Assembly: GCA_009193035.1 (NCBI GenBank)
Contig: SWDT01000065.1
Span: forward strand, 62,001-126,000
Direction of reading: 5' to 3'
Length of the DNA: 64,000 nucleotides
Origin: Halicephalobus mephisto
Taxonomy: Eukaryota; Nematoda; Chromadorea; Rhabditida; Panagrolaimidae
The notes under the pieces were generated by a model. The model had not been told where the DNA came from. It ran no database searches and was given only the letters and a program-made list of their open reading frames with translations. The position numbers and the translations under genes were made by a program. Below, in pieces: positions 12,871-25,664 of this stretch (position 1 is its first letter; each line of letters opens with the position of its first letter).

Positions 12871-15540
12871 TGCTAAAACAATTTTTTTAATTTTATGAAC
12901 AAATATTTCGAATTTGTATGATCATTTTTACAAAAAAAAAATATGTGATGTATGAGGATTTTTCTATCACCTCATTGGTACACCACTGTAGTCTAAATAC
13001 TTATCTTTTTAGAAACTCCAAAAAACTAAAAAAAAAAGAAAACTATTGTTACATTTAATCGTTCTAAACTAGAACTTGTCAAATTTAAAATTATCTTTTT
13101 GTACTTTTTAAATAAAGAAGTAATTTAAATAATTAAATTTGAAATAAAACTGCCAACATTGATGTCGAAAATATTTGAAAATAATCTTAGAAAAATCCAA
13201 AAAATCGCGACAGATATACTATGTAACAAAGTGATTCCTGTGAGTTCTACATTTTTACATTTTTCCTGGATAAGCTTCCATGACTTGAGACAACCAAAAT
13301 CTCTCCCAAAAATACGAAAACACCCAAATAAATTTAGTTTCATAAGTATAGACTTAACATTTAAAATTAATTTTGAAATATTTAGGGTAATTTTACACAG
13401 AATAAAACCCGTCTAGCATTCACGAGAAATCCAAATTCATTAAATTACTAATGATTAAAACAGAAAACAATCTGCATAAAGAAGAATCCCTTTTTAAAAC
13501 GGACTCCGCCCAAATTGGTCATTTCGATGTTGTTAGTTTTGTAAGGATTCCATCAAAACAAAAACTAGTGATCTCTGGGCTTCCAAAATATCCTGTCTCA
13601 ACCAGAATGGATTTACTAACTGAATGAAACTGGATTAGCATTGGTGAAATTTGCAATAATATTCCAGGAAAATGGTTTAAAGTAAACACGCAAAGTTTTC
13701 ATTCACATCCACTGTGGTATAGAAAACGATATCGACTCCTACCACACAATTCTGGGAAAGTGGGGTGAAGTCATTTGTTTCCAAATACAAGTAGAATTTG
13801 GTATTCAAAACAATCTAGGAAATGAGCGAAATCAACGCCCATCATAAAATCCTTGGTAATCTTTGTAAATTCGCTTATTCTTAAGTGCAACTGAAAACTG
13901 GTACCAAAAATGATCCAAGATAAGTGATACCAGCTTTCGTTACGATATATTCGCTTATTCCCGAGCGCAAGTGCAATTTCGAGCGAAAATTTTAATGATT
14001 AAGATGAGTTTGTTTATTTTTAAACGTAAGTGAAAACTAGCGTGAAAAGTAATCTAAGAGATGAGTAATATTAACTTTTATCATAATGAGTCCGTTATTC
14101 TCATGCGCAAAATTCAATTAGCATCAGACGCAGTTTGAAAGTGATAATGAAATCAACTTTCGTCGTGAAAATGTTGAAAAACATGATGAATTCGCCGATG
14201 CTCTAGTGTACGCAACCCTAGCGCTGAAGGCGGTCTGAAACTACAGTGATATCTGTTCCTATCAAGACAAAATTACTTACTCTGTAGTGCGAGTGAAAAT
14301 TAGCGCTGAAAGTAATATAAGGAACAGAGAAGATTTCTACGCAATAAGTTTGTAATTAAGCTTGTTTTCTCAGTATCTTGCAGCTATTAGAGATTTCCTT
14401 ACTATAAGATAAATCTCTCTTAGGAAACTATCTCACCAATTTAACCTTCGAGAAAATTACAAGCAATGGTAAACGCCGCAATGCAAGTGCAACTTCAGGA
14501 TATTCTAGCACTAAATAGTTCCTATGAGACTGTAGTTACTTTCCTCTATCTTAAGCTTCTAAAGTTGTGTTTTTAAACGGAAATCGCATAATTACAGAAA
14601 CATTTTCGAACGTCATCTTGCACCGGATACAATTACCCGTTCAAACAAAAAAACATTGAATGGACGACTCATTCCAACAACAAGAATCTTCTTGTCGATG
14701 TTGAAACAATTAAAGACTGTTTGCGTAAATTATGCCTGAGGTAGTCAACTGTAAAGACGAGAATTAACTCGAGCCATCACGAAAGAGAGAAGACGACCAC
14801 GTGGCGACTTTGTATGAAAATAAATTTTAATTGGGATTTTAATTTCCAACTGATTTGGGTGTAGAGCGGTTTATAATTATGAAATTCTCAAGTATACTAT
14901 AGTCTGTGCCTTCGGAATATCGCGCATCCTAATGATGGAATACAGTAACTAATAATAACAGTATATTAAAAATGTACAAATGTACAAATTATAACTTTTA
15001 TACTAAACTAAACAAAATAAAGTGTTCTTTAACTCAACAGAAATTATCATCTTCAACATTTACTAAATCCACGTTTTTTGGAATGTTTGATTGTAGATTT
15101 ATGAATTTTAGAACCAGTATGAAAACTAAGTATATAGAAAACGCAATGTTATTTATTACTACCGTCAGAAAATGCGTAATTATAAAATAAAACTAAAAGG
15201 AATGAAGAGTAATGCACCTACGCACGTCACCAACGAAACAGATGGATCAAAGAAACAAACAATTGAAATTGAAAATTTAATTTGTTTTAAGTTTGAAATT
15301 GTATTGTTTGTAAATTTTGATATAGTGCGAAATAGGAATAAAAGTAAAGTAAAGAAGAGTAATGTTAACGTCTTGTTTGTCAAAAACGTCAATTTCCTAT
15401 CGTACCCCTATGCTCACTTGATAATTTTCATTGTAACATTAAACAATTTCCAAAGTATAACTGTAAGTAACTTTTGTTAAAAGTTGGTAAAATTGTATCA
15501 TCATAAGGATCGGAAATTGACGTAATAAAATCCTTAAAAA
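12871..15540. other. Gene-free stretch, mostly unique AT-rich DNA
   Basis: I see no exon with both a plausible frame and splice borders. Decayed copies of the AGCGAA hairpin repeat lie near 13870 and 13950. The open frames at 13159-13416 and 15172-15480 have no recognisable motif and are AT-rich, consistent with chance. Confidence 0.5.
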
Positions 15541-16090
15541 TACCTCAACACGAACTTCCGGCATTTTTGAGTTGAGACTAAAAACTATACAACTTCATAT
15601 CTACATACTTTCAGAAGATTTGAAGACGTTTAATAGAATTTGAATCATACAATTGCGAAGATAGGAAATGTTTGTTACAAACTTCCAGGGGAATTACTCT
15701 GACGCGAATTTGTAAAATCCTCGAGTTAAGACGGAAAACTATGAAACTTAATCTTTATGTGATTATGGAAGATGTGGAAAACATTCAGCAGATGCCGAAT
15801 CATACTACCATAAAGATCGGAAATGTTTACCACAAAATTCTGAAGAAATTATCTCGGCACGTATTTTTATAACTTTTCGATTCAAACTAGAAACTAGAAT
15901 TCTGTAAATATGTGCTTTTAGGAGATTTAAAAACATCAAATAGATTTTCGAAATTATGTTATTGTAGAAACAAAGATATTTGACATGAAATTCTAAAGAC
16001 CTCAACATGAATTTTTACAGCTTTCTAGCTGAAACCGGAAACTGTAGAACTCAGTGATTATGTTCTTCTGCGAGGCAACAAAAACATTCA
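15540..16090. repeat. Diverged tandem repeat, about 150 bp, three to four copies
   Basis: Units share words such as CTCAACACGAACTTCC..CATTTTTGAGTTGAGACTA, AAAACTATACAACTTC and GATCGGAAATG. Homology is plain by eye but heavily mutated. Confidence 0.55.
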
Positions 16091-16478
16091 GTAGACTCTA
16101 ATAGCCCGTAAACAAAGACGCTCACCAAGAATGAGTCACTCGGCTCATTTATAAAATTTGACTGTGCACCTTATGTTTCATCATGAAATCTCAAACTACT
16201 TACAATTTAACTGTAGGAACAGATTTCTCAGAATCAATTCGTGCTAATATTCTTCAGATAACATTTTCCAAAATGAAAGCCATCTAGAATTGTTTTGTAC
16301 AACAATTTGTCATTTCACATAATAAACACAACATATAATTTTCGTTAATTCATCTGAGGTTAACGAAGTGTTTTCAGAAGAGCTTCAAGTAGCGCCGAAG
16401 AAAGCAGGACTTCGGCCCGATTATCCTCAAAGATCCGCTTATCTTTACTTTGCTCTTTTTCGTCTAAAAACATCAAGG

Positions 16479-16646
16479 ATGATGACCGGATCATTACTTA
16501 CATTTTTAGCAAGTGGTGTTTATGGAATCTGCAAATATTACAAAAATGTACGTCAAAAACAAATGTGTAATGTAAAAAACACCACAGCAGGAAAACTTGT
16601 GGGGTTAGGGGGCCTAAACTGCAAACTGGAGCACTTAGTTATTTGA
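16479..16646 (+). CDS. Possible small single-pass membrane protein, 55 residues or a spliced 47-residue form
   Basis: A good acceptor (GTTTTCAG, ending 16377) is followed by a leader with no ATG until ATGATGACC at 16479. The product begins MMTGSLLTFLASGVYGICKY, a short hydrophobic helix followed by a basic stretch. That start is reminiscent of the DUF4535/STMP1 class of small mitochondrial inner-membrane proteins, but the match rests on a few residues. Read through, the frame stops at 16646. If the donor GTACGT at 16548 is used with the acceptor TTTCACAG ending 16669, a second exon adds about 24 hydrophobic residues and stops near 16741. Which form is real, or whether it is a gene at all, is uncertain. 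Confidence 0.3.
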   Translation: MMTGSLLTFLASGVYGICKYYKNVRQKQMCNVKNTTAGKLVGLGGLNCKLEHLVI

Positions 16647-16741
16647 TTTTAAAATTTTTTATTTCACAGATTATTCCTGATTTTCTGTTTTTTATCCTAT
16701 TGTGTTCATTTGTTCTTACATCTTGGAAAGTAGTACTTTAG

Positions 16742-17560
16742 TGAATCTTTAGAACCCTAAATGCAAATCCGCTATACAGACACCTTAATTGAAATACCAC
16801 TGACATATATAACATATTAAAGCCAGTCAATACGATATGTAAGATTGATGAAAGTTGCAATTTTCATGAATAAGCTCTTAAGTTTCGGAAACAGGTGTTT
16901 AATAGGTAATTCTCGGAAGTTTTACACTGATTTCACATACATTTTTCTGACGTAGCAAAGCTGAAAACTACCAGAGCTTAAATACGCGATTTTCATCTAC
17001 ACTACATGTCGATTTGACTGGTTTTTGTAAATCCGTTTCTATATTTAACAAGTAGTTACTCGGTTGGGAAATCCTAAATGCTAATAGCAAATTTATTCTG
17101 CAAATATTTCAGATGTAATCGAATTGGGGATTATGGGATTCTAAAGATTGAAACTTATATTCGTCCTATATATCGAATTGACTGTTTTTAGAATCTATTT
17201 CGAGACTTAGCAACTGAGTATTTGGTCTAAAGTTGTTGAAAAATTGATGATTGTTATATAAATGCTTTTGTAAAACTAATGCTGAACGATACAAGATTTT
17301 AAACATCATAACTTGTGTCCGCACTATTTACCGAATTGAATATTTTTGGTAAATTTATTTCTAGATCTGACATAAAGATATTCTATCGCAAGATTGCATA
17401 ACCCTGATGCTAAATTCACTATATAAATATTTTAGACTAAAATTAGAAAATATAGAATCCTAAATGTCGGGTTTTATAGATGTAACTTGTTCAAATGGAA
17501 ATTCCAGAAATTATTTCTGAACACTTCAGAATTTTGCTTTTAATGCAAAATCATTTTCAC
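16742..17560. repeat. Highly diverged repeats with CCTAAATGC words
   Basis: Phrases like ACCCTAAATGCAAATCCGC, TCCTAAATGCTAATAGCAAA and CCCTGATGCTAAATTCAC recur at a few hundred base intervals with similar downstream text. No gene is visible. Confidence 0.4.
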
Positions 17561-17756
17561 GTCAAAAGAATCATAGCAAATCCATCTTTAAATTCAGTAA
17601 TTCCGGGGATTTTCGAAAGAGTCTTATCATTTTACAGTATAATGTAAAACATTCTAAACTTTATCATTAGATTTTTTAATAATCACCTGTTTTGGGACGA
17701 TGGTAAATATCATTCCAATGGTTATTAAGTAAAGTGTCAATATGTTTGTTGTAGCC

Positions 17757-17833
17757 TCATTGCTCAGGTCCTATTCGCGGATAATCAGATGAAGGTGGAT
17801 CAGTGCTGCTAATGTCCAAAATACAAATTATGG
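17757..17833 (-). CDS. Possible orphan terminal exon
   Basis: On the minus strand the acceptor CTTCTTTTGCAG opens a frame of 25 codons ending in a stop, with a C-terminus reading DPPSSDYPRIGPEQ. Composition is markedly more balanced than the surroundings. I could not find a donor exon upstream with the right phase; a patch at 18900-18980 ends in a GTAGAC donor but in another phase. Unassigned. Confidence 0.2.
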
Positions 17834-19157
17834 CTGCAAAAGAAGCTAACAAAGATAATGATATCTAAAGATTAATCTAATAAATTGAAGATAAGGATTA
17901 AATAAAGATTTTAACTCCCTCAATATTTACATGAAAATGAACTTTTGTCTAGACGAACTTTTAAAATAATATGTACATCATTTTATAGCTTTTAAAGCTG
18001 CTTTCAAAATCCGTCGTTTATTTTTGTAGAAAAGTTTTCGAAATGCGTAAATTAAAAAAGTGTAAAATTTCATATATGAACGTGGAAAAATTGTTTACTG
18101 CTTACATACTTTTTTCGATGCGCTAATTTTCTATATTAAATACACTGATGTGAGTAATTCTTTTTTTATAATTAGGTATGAATTTCAAGTTGATTACAAT
18201 TATGTAATTAGTTGTTTGAAAAAAGTAATCACAAATACGTAGAAAATTACTTTTTTACATATCAACAATAAAGGAATACGAGGGAACACTTTTCTTTCGT
18301 TTAAATTTAAATTTAATTTTTAATTTTTGCTGATTTTAGTGATTATTTTTTTTAATTAAATGTAAATATCAAAATGATGAGAAGTATCTAATTAGGACAT
18401 GCAAGAAATAATCATAAACACATCAAAAATTAGTTTTTTAAATATCAACGATAAAAATGAACATTTTTCATTATTTAGATTTTTTTTTGGATATTGTCGG
18501 TTTCAAACTCAAAAATACAGATTTCAACAAGACTTTTCCGCACTTAATCGTACGTTTGAATTTAATTATAACTATTTAATTAATTTCTAAAAAAAACGAA
18601 ACATGTTCGATTTTTTATACATTGAAAATTTGTAATTTTTTAAAGAATATTTCGCTCCAGAAGATCGTTTTTTAAAAACAGATTCGAGATTCTGAATACC
18701 GATTTCGAGGCCTTCAAGATGGCACATGATTTGTTTTCAGAATCACTTTAAGTAAATTTTTTAATTAATTTGTTAGATCTTTAAAAAATATTCCGATTAA
18801 ATATAATTCTCTATTTATAATCCTCATTATAAACATGTTTTTTACGACGATTTACCGGTTGGGTAATTGTAAATGTTGTGGAATATTTTTTGTTTTTTTT
18901 CAACTTAATGAAGACTAATTACCGTGTCTACCCTGATGGTGATGTGGGGTAACGGCTTTTTTAGAATTCGCCAGGTAAACATCAGAAAAAATATCAATCA
19001 AGTGGATAACATAAAAATGAGTAACATGAATTAATTAATCATATTTAATCAGGCGAAGAAAAAAGAATTTTGAAATTTCGATAATCTTTAATTTTTTTAA
19101 AATAAATTTAAAAATTATTTTAATATAAATTTAATTTTTAAATTAAAATAATGGAAT

Positions 19158-19530
19158 TTATGAAAAATATTTTTTGAAAATTTTTAATTTTTTCGACATT
19201 TTTCGAAATTTAAAATTATAAAATTTTTTTAACATTTTTCGAAATTTAAAATTATAGAATTTTTTAAACATTTTTCGAAATTTAAAATTATAAAATTTTT
19301 TCGACATTTTTCGAAATTTAAAATTATAGAATTTTTTAAACATTTTTCGAAATTTAAAATTATAGAATTTTTTAAACATTTTTCGAAATTTAAAATTATA
19401 AAATTTTTTCGACATTTTTCGAAATTTAAAATTATAGAATTTTTTAAACATTTTTCGAAATTTAAAATTATAAAATTTTTTAAACATTTTTCGAAATTTA
19501 AAATTATAAAATTTTCTTAACATTTTTCGA
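19158..19530. repeat. 36-bp minisatellite, about ten copies
   Basis: The unit is roughly ATTTTTCGAAATTTAAAATT plus ATAAAATTTTTT. Because the period is a multiple of three, the minus strand keeps an open frame in which KFYNFKFRKM repeats ten times. I read the frame as a by-product of the repeat. Confidence 0.9.
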
Positions 19531-20169
19531 AATTCTAGACATATCCAGGTGATTTTGGAAATTTCAGAATTTTATATGATGTACTGTAAAACGACTAATT
19601 TGTACTGTTATAAAACCAGACATGTATAAAAAATTTCGAAAAAATTATTTCAACCAAAATTTTTATAATTTTCCAGTTGAGACTAAAATTACAAAGTTTA
19701 ACTTTTACATAATTTTATAAAATTTACAAAATATCAAAAAAAATTTAAAATAAAATTAATATAAAAATTAAAAATACTTTCGCAAAATTTTTGTAAATTG
19801 TCTCGACACGAATTTTCATAATTTTCCAGTCGAAACCAGAAACTGTAAAATTAGGGTTTACGTGATTCTGAAAATATTCAATAGATTCTGAGTCATGGTA
19901 TTTTAAAAAACAGAATTATGCCGCAGTCCTAGGAAATTTCATCAACAAGAACTTTTGGGACTTTCCAGTCAAGACCGAAAATTGCGAAATTTAATTTTTG
20001 TACAATTTTGTAAATTTCTAAATGTCCAATTAATTTTGGAAAATTTTTAGAATTTTGCAATTTTCGAAATTTGTTTACAAATTCCGATCTGGAAAACTTG
20101 TGAAAAATAACCCGATTTCTTCGTAATTAAAAAATTAAAAAACAATATTTTTATAAAAATAGAAACAAT

Positions 20170-21070
20170 GATAGAAACAAGTCACGAAACTATCTCGACG
20201 TAAATTTCCGAAAAATAATAGAAACTAAAATAACTTAAATAACAATTTCAGTTTTGTTTAATAGTAATATCGTAACCTTCTGTGGTTTTTTAATAACGTA
20301 TTGTGAAAAATATTTTAACGAAACTGTCCCGACACGAATTTTCAAAAAATAATAGAAATCAAAATTATTTAAATAACAATTTCAGTTTTGTTTAATAGTA
20401 ATATCGTAACCTTCTGTGGTTTTTTAATAACGTATTGTGAAAAATAAAAAAATAAGTTTTTAACGAAACTGTCCCGACACGAATTTTTAAAAAATAATAG
20501 AAATTTAAATTACTTAAATAACAATTTCAGTTTTGTTTAATAGTAATATCGTAACCTTCTGTGGTTTTTTAATAACGTATTGTGAAAAATAAAAAAATAA
20601 GTTTTTAACGAAACTGTCCCGACACGAATTTTCAAAAAATAATAGAAATCAAAATTATTTAAATAATAATTTCAGTTTTGTTTAATAGTAATATCGTAAC
20701 TTTTTATGATTTTTTAATAACGTATTGTGAAAAATAAAAAAATAAGTTTTTAACGAAACTGTCCCGACGCGAATTTTTAAAAAATAATAGAAATTTAAAT
20801 TACTTAAATAACAATTTCAGTTTTGCTTAATAGTAATATCGTAACTTTTTGTGGTTTTTTAATAACATATTGTGAAAAATAAAAAAATAAGTTTTTCACA
20901 AAACTGTCTCGACGCGAATTTTTAAAAAATAATAGAAACAAAAATAACTTAAATAACAATTTCAGTTTTGCTTAATAGTGATATCGTAATCTTCTGTGAT
21001 TTTTCAATCAGTAACATACTGTAAAAAAATCAGAAATAAGTTTTTAATGAAACTGTCTGGACAAAAACTT
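20170..21070. repeat. Tandem repeat, about 145 bp, six to seven copies
   Basis: Units starting near 20180, 20323, 20466, 20611, 20756 and 20900 share GAAACTGTCCCGACACGAAT, ACAATTTCAGTTTTGTTTAA and AATAACGTATTGTGAAAAAT. Neighbouring copies differ at only a few positions, so amplification is fairly recent. Confidence 0.9.
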
Positions 21071-21414
21071 TTAAAATTTCTTAGAAACTAAAATAACCTA
21101 AACAAAATTTTACTTTTGCGTGATATCAATTTCGTAATCTTACATTGAAATTAATTCGCTAAATATATTCCATCTGAAAATTTATGAAATTCTGAATGAG
21201 GGTTATATGGGATACACAAAGCTTCGTCTAACTTCGATGAACAATCATATACAAAAAATAATAATGTACATCTTAGAAACTGTACCTAACACCGAAGTAT
21301 CCTGTTTGAAAAAGTAACTTTTGTACTTAAAAAGTAAAATTTACTTTAAAATATTCAATATCGGGATGCAATCCTACACTACTAGGTTAGCTTCCTCCCA
21401 AGGGCTATAAAACT

Positions 21415-21698
21415 AGGCACGAATTCTCTGAATAACTATATTCAGTGGCATGAATCCTCTGAATAACAATATTCAGTGGCATGAATTCTCTGAATAACTA
21501 TATTCAGTGGTATGAATCCTCTGAGTAACAATATTCAGTGGCACGAATCCTCAGGATAACTATATTCAGTGGTATGAATCCTCTGAATAACTATATTCAG
21601 TGGTATGAATCCTCTGGATAACAATATTCAGTGGTACGAACCCTCTAAGTAACAATATTCAGTAGCACGAATCCTCTGAGTAACAATATTCAGTGGCA
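21415..21698. repeat. 31-bp minisatellite, nine copies
   Basis: The unit reads approximately GAATCCTCTGAATAACAATA then TTCAGTGGCAT. Copies alternate between AACTATATTC and AACAATATTC, suggesting 62-bp dimers were also amplified. Confidence 0.92.
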
Positions 21699-21699
21699 T

Positions 21700-22110
21700 T
21701 TGCAGCAAAGTACTGGTTCTGTGAATTTAAGATTATTAACCACATCCAGACAATAGTTATGAGATTCGAAAAAAATATCGAGATTGATTACCACTACTTC
21801 AATTTTCGAAAATTCAATATTAAAAATAAAATGCTTTCGAGAAACCCTAAGTTTTTGTTTCTCTTCGGTCTCGCCAAATCTAGAGTCAAAATTGAAGGAT
21901 TTCACAAATCTCGGTATTTGGCTTCAACTTTTAGAGAGACATCATAGGACAAAAAACAACAAAATTAATATCAGCCCCTGAGGGCATGTGTATGAGAACC
22001 TGCCAATACTTATTTTCCCAAAAACATTTTTCTTCAAAAATAAAAAGGATAAGTTACTCGCAAGGTGCTTAATGGACCAGTTTTCTCACTAATTAGAGGG
22101 AGGCTGGCAC
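21700..22110. other. Unique sequence between two repeat arrays
   Basis: Overlapping open frames of 65-84 codons exist on both strands but none has a recognisable motif, start context or splice structure. I call no gene. Confidence 0.4.
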
Positions 22111-22510
22111 AATAAAAAAAAATATAAAAAAATTTTAAATTTAAAAAAATAAAATAATAAAAAAATTTTTAAAAAAACGATGAAAAAATTTCTAATTTAA
22201 GAAAATTTTTGAATTTAAAAAAATATAAAAAAATTTCAAATTTTAAATTTAAAAAAAAATAAAATAATAAGAAAATTTTTAAAAAAATAAAACAATAAAA
22301 AATTTTAAATTTAAAAAAAATAAAACAATAAAAAATTTTAAATTTAAAAAAAATAAAATAATAAGAAAATTTCTAAAAAAATCAAATAATAAAAATTTAA
22401 ATTTAAAAAAAATAAAATAATAAAAAAATAAAAAAAAAATAAAATAATAAAAAAATAAAAAAATAAAAAAAAAATAAAACAATAAAAAATTTAAATTTAA
22501 AATAAAACAA
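22110..22510. repeat. Poly-A/T low-complexity block
   Basis: Almost entirely A and T, with AAATAAAATAATAAAAAA words. The Phe/Leu-rich frame on the minus strand is compositional. Confidence 0.85.
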
Positions 22511-22959
22511 TCCGAATCTGAGAACCTTGTGACTAACTTCGGATTTTTTCTGGATTAAACAAAATTAAAGTCTTTAATACACTTTTATAAGTTTTTTAAA
22601 AATGAAAAATTTTATATTTTAAGAAAATAAAAAACGGTAAAAATTATTTTTTAAATATTCAAAAATTTGTTTCGAAAAAGTTTTATAAAAATTAATTCTA
22701 TAAAATCTAAATTAAAAATAATTTTAAATTTTTAAAAATTTTTAAAATTTCGAAAATTTGAATAAAAACTTAAAAATTTTAATTTTTAAATTTTCACGTA
22801 ATTTTAAAAAATTTCAAAAACCAATAAATTTCTGAAAAGTTTCGGAATCTTCCACAAGAATTTGGGAAAATTTAAAATTTGCACGTGATTGTAGAAGCTT
22901 ATAGATACTTCCGTGAGATTTTTTAAATTTCAGAATTTGCTGAAGTCTGGGAAATTTCT

Positions 22960-23920
22960 AGAACTTCTAAGAAATTTTAGAATTATTTGAAAATTTATTA
23001 TATATTCTAAAAAATTCTAAAAATACTTACAAAATTTTGAAAATCCTAAGAACTAAGAAATTTTAGAATTATTTCAAAATTTATTATTTATTCTAAAAAA
23101 TTCTAAAAATACTTACAAAATTTTGAAAATTCTAAGAACTAAGAAATTTTAGAATTATTTCAAAATTTATTATGTATTCTAAAAAATTCTAAAAATACTT
23201 ACAAAATTCTGAAAATCCTAAGAACTAAGAAATTTTAGAATTATCTGAAAATTTATTATTTATTCTAAAAAATTTTTTAAATATCTACAAAATTCTGAAA
23301 ATTCTAAGAACTAAGAAATTTTAGAATTATTTCAAAATTTATTATATATTCTAAAAAGTTTTTAAAATATCTACAAGATTCTAAATCATTTCAGTGGATT
23401 CTGGAAATTCTAAGAACTTTACGAAATTCTGAAGAAGTCTAAGAATTTTTTTGAAATTCTAGAATTTTCTAGATGCTTCTGATGGATTTCCAAAAGTTCT
23501 GAAAATTCCTACTATATTCTAAGAAATTCAAAGAAATTCTACGAGATTGTAGAATCTTCTAGATGTTTTTTATGAAATGGAAAAAGACTTAAAATTTTTT
23601 TCTATATTCTAAGAACTTCTATGATATTCTAAAATCTAAATATTTCTGAATTCCAAAAGTTTTAAAAATTTCTATTATATTCAAAGAAATTCTACGAGAT
23701 TCTAGAATCTTCTAGATGTTTTTTATGAAATGTAAAGTCTTAAAAATTTTTCTATATTCTAAGAACTTCTATGATATCCTAAAATCTAAATATTTTTAAT
23801 TTCCAAAAGTCCTGAAAATTCTTACTATATTCTAAGAAATTCTAAGAATTTCTACGAGATTCTAGAATCTTCTAGATGTTTTTTATGAAATGGAAAAAAA
23901 TCTTAAAAATTTCTATTACA
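22960..23920. repeat. Two adjoining tandem arrays (about 86 bp, five copies; then a related diverged array)
   Basis: From 22970 to 23390 the unit AACTAAGAAATTTTAGAATT...TTCTAAAAATACTTACAAAA repeats about five times. From 23400 to 23920 a different but similar unit with TCTTCTAGATGTTTTTTATG and TTCTAAGAACTTCTATGATA follows. Confidence 0.75.
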
Positions 23921-24299
23921 TTCTAAGAAATTCAAAAAACTACGAGATTGAAAAAACTTTTAAAAATTCCTACAAAATTTTGAAATTTTAAATTTTTTAT
24001 AATTTTGTAAAAATTTTTAAGAACTTCCAACTGGATTTTGAAAAACTCCAAAACTTGTGAAATTTCAGAATCTTCTAGAAGCTTTCGTAAGATTTTTTGA
24101 GTTTTTTGTATTTTCGGATTCTGAAAAATTCTAAAAACTTTCACGAGATTCTAACATAATAAATATTTTTAAATTCAATTTTGCACAATCGTCACGAAAT
24201 TATTTTTATTTTTATTTTTAAAAATTTTATTTTCAAAAATTAATTAAAAAATTCAAAATTAATTTTTGAAAAAATTTACAAAGATCAGCCGCAGGTGAT

Positions 24300-25660
24300 A
24301 TATGTTAAAAATTAAAAAAAATAAAAATTACGAAATTAAAAGAAATAAAAATTTTTAAATTTAAAAAAAATACAAAAATTATTAAATTTAAAAAAATACA
24401 AAAATTATTAAATTTAAAAAATAAAAATTATTAAATTAAAAAAAAATAAAAATTATTAAATTTTAAAAAATAAAAATTACGAAATTTAAAAAAATAAAAA
24501 TTATTAAATTTAAAAAATATTTGAAATTGAAATTTGATAATTTTGTAATTAAAAAAATTACGAAATTTAAAATTTTCGTGTTTTTGTAAAATTTGAAATT
24601 ATTAAAAAATATTTATGAAAAAAATGAAACATTTCCCGAAGTGAATTTTTAATACTTTTTGTAGAGATTAAAAGATCTGAAACCTTATGTCTATGTAGTG
24701 CCGGACAGTTGAAATCACATTATTGTTGAAAAAAAATTCCTACAAAATTTTGATTAAAAAATTTTAAAACTTTTTAGAAATTCCAATTAAGATCAAAAAC
24801 GATGAAATTTTACACTATAAAAAAAGTTTTAAATTATTAGTATTAAAAAAAAATCAAAATTTCTTAGAATTTTACAATCAAGATCAAAAAAGGTGAAATT
24901 TTATATTTATTTAATAAAAAAATATACAAAATTTAAGTTTCTTAGAATTTTACAATTAGAATCAAAAAACGATTAATTTTATACTTATGTAATAAAAAAA
25001 TCTACAAAATTTAAGTTTTTACAATTTTACAATTAAAATCAAAAAACGGTGAAATTGTATATTTATTTAATAAAAAATTTTTAAAATTAAACTTTATTAG
25101 AATTTTACAATTAAAATCAAAAAAGGTGAAATTTTATACTTATGTAGTACTAGAAAATTCTAATTCATAATGTTAAAAACAATTCCCACAAAATTTTCAT
25201 AAAAAAAATTCGGAATTTCCTGGAATTTTCCAATTGAGACCAGAAACAGTGGAACTTCGTAATTATGTGGTACTAGAAAGTTTAAATCGCATTATTGTTG
25301 AAAAAAATTCCCACAAAGTTTTGAAATGTTTTAGAATTTTCCAATTGAGAGTAGGTGCAGTGAAATTTTATTTTTTAATAAAAAATTCTAAATTATACTA
25401 TTATAAAAAAAATTCTAAAAAATATCAAAAAAAATTTTTATTAAAAAAATAAAAAATTTTTAATTTTATCAAAAAATAAAAAATTTTAATTTTACTTAAA
25501 AAATAAATTTTTAATTTTACTTAAAAAATAAAAAAATCTTAATTTTATTAAAAAATAAAAAATTTTAATTTTATTCAAAAAATAAAAAATTTCAAATTTT
25601 ATCAAAAAAAATTTTTTTTTTAATTTTAAATTTAATTAAGAAAAATTTAAAAACGAATTT
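24300..25660. repeat. Low-complexity A/T blocks and a diverged tandem repeat
   Basis: 24300-24540 and 25430-25660 are A/T only. Between 24730 and 25380, units of about 120 bp share TTTTACAATTAAAATCAAAA and GGTGAAATTTTATACTTATG. Confidence 0.65.
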
Positions 25661-25664
25661 GCTT

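Noticed and set aside
14737..14759. TGAGGTAG, the let-7 family seed, within TGAGGTAGTCAACTGTAAAG
   Set aside because: No sequence able to pair with it was found within about 90 nt on either side, so there is no precursor hairpin. An eight-base match is expected by chance.
21415..21698. Regular 31-bp repeats that superficially resemble a CRISPR array
   Set aside because: The units are head-to-tail with no spacers, and the genome is that of a nematode. It is a minisatellite.
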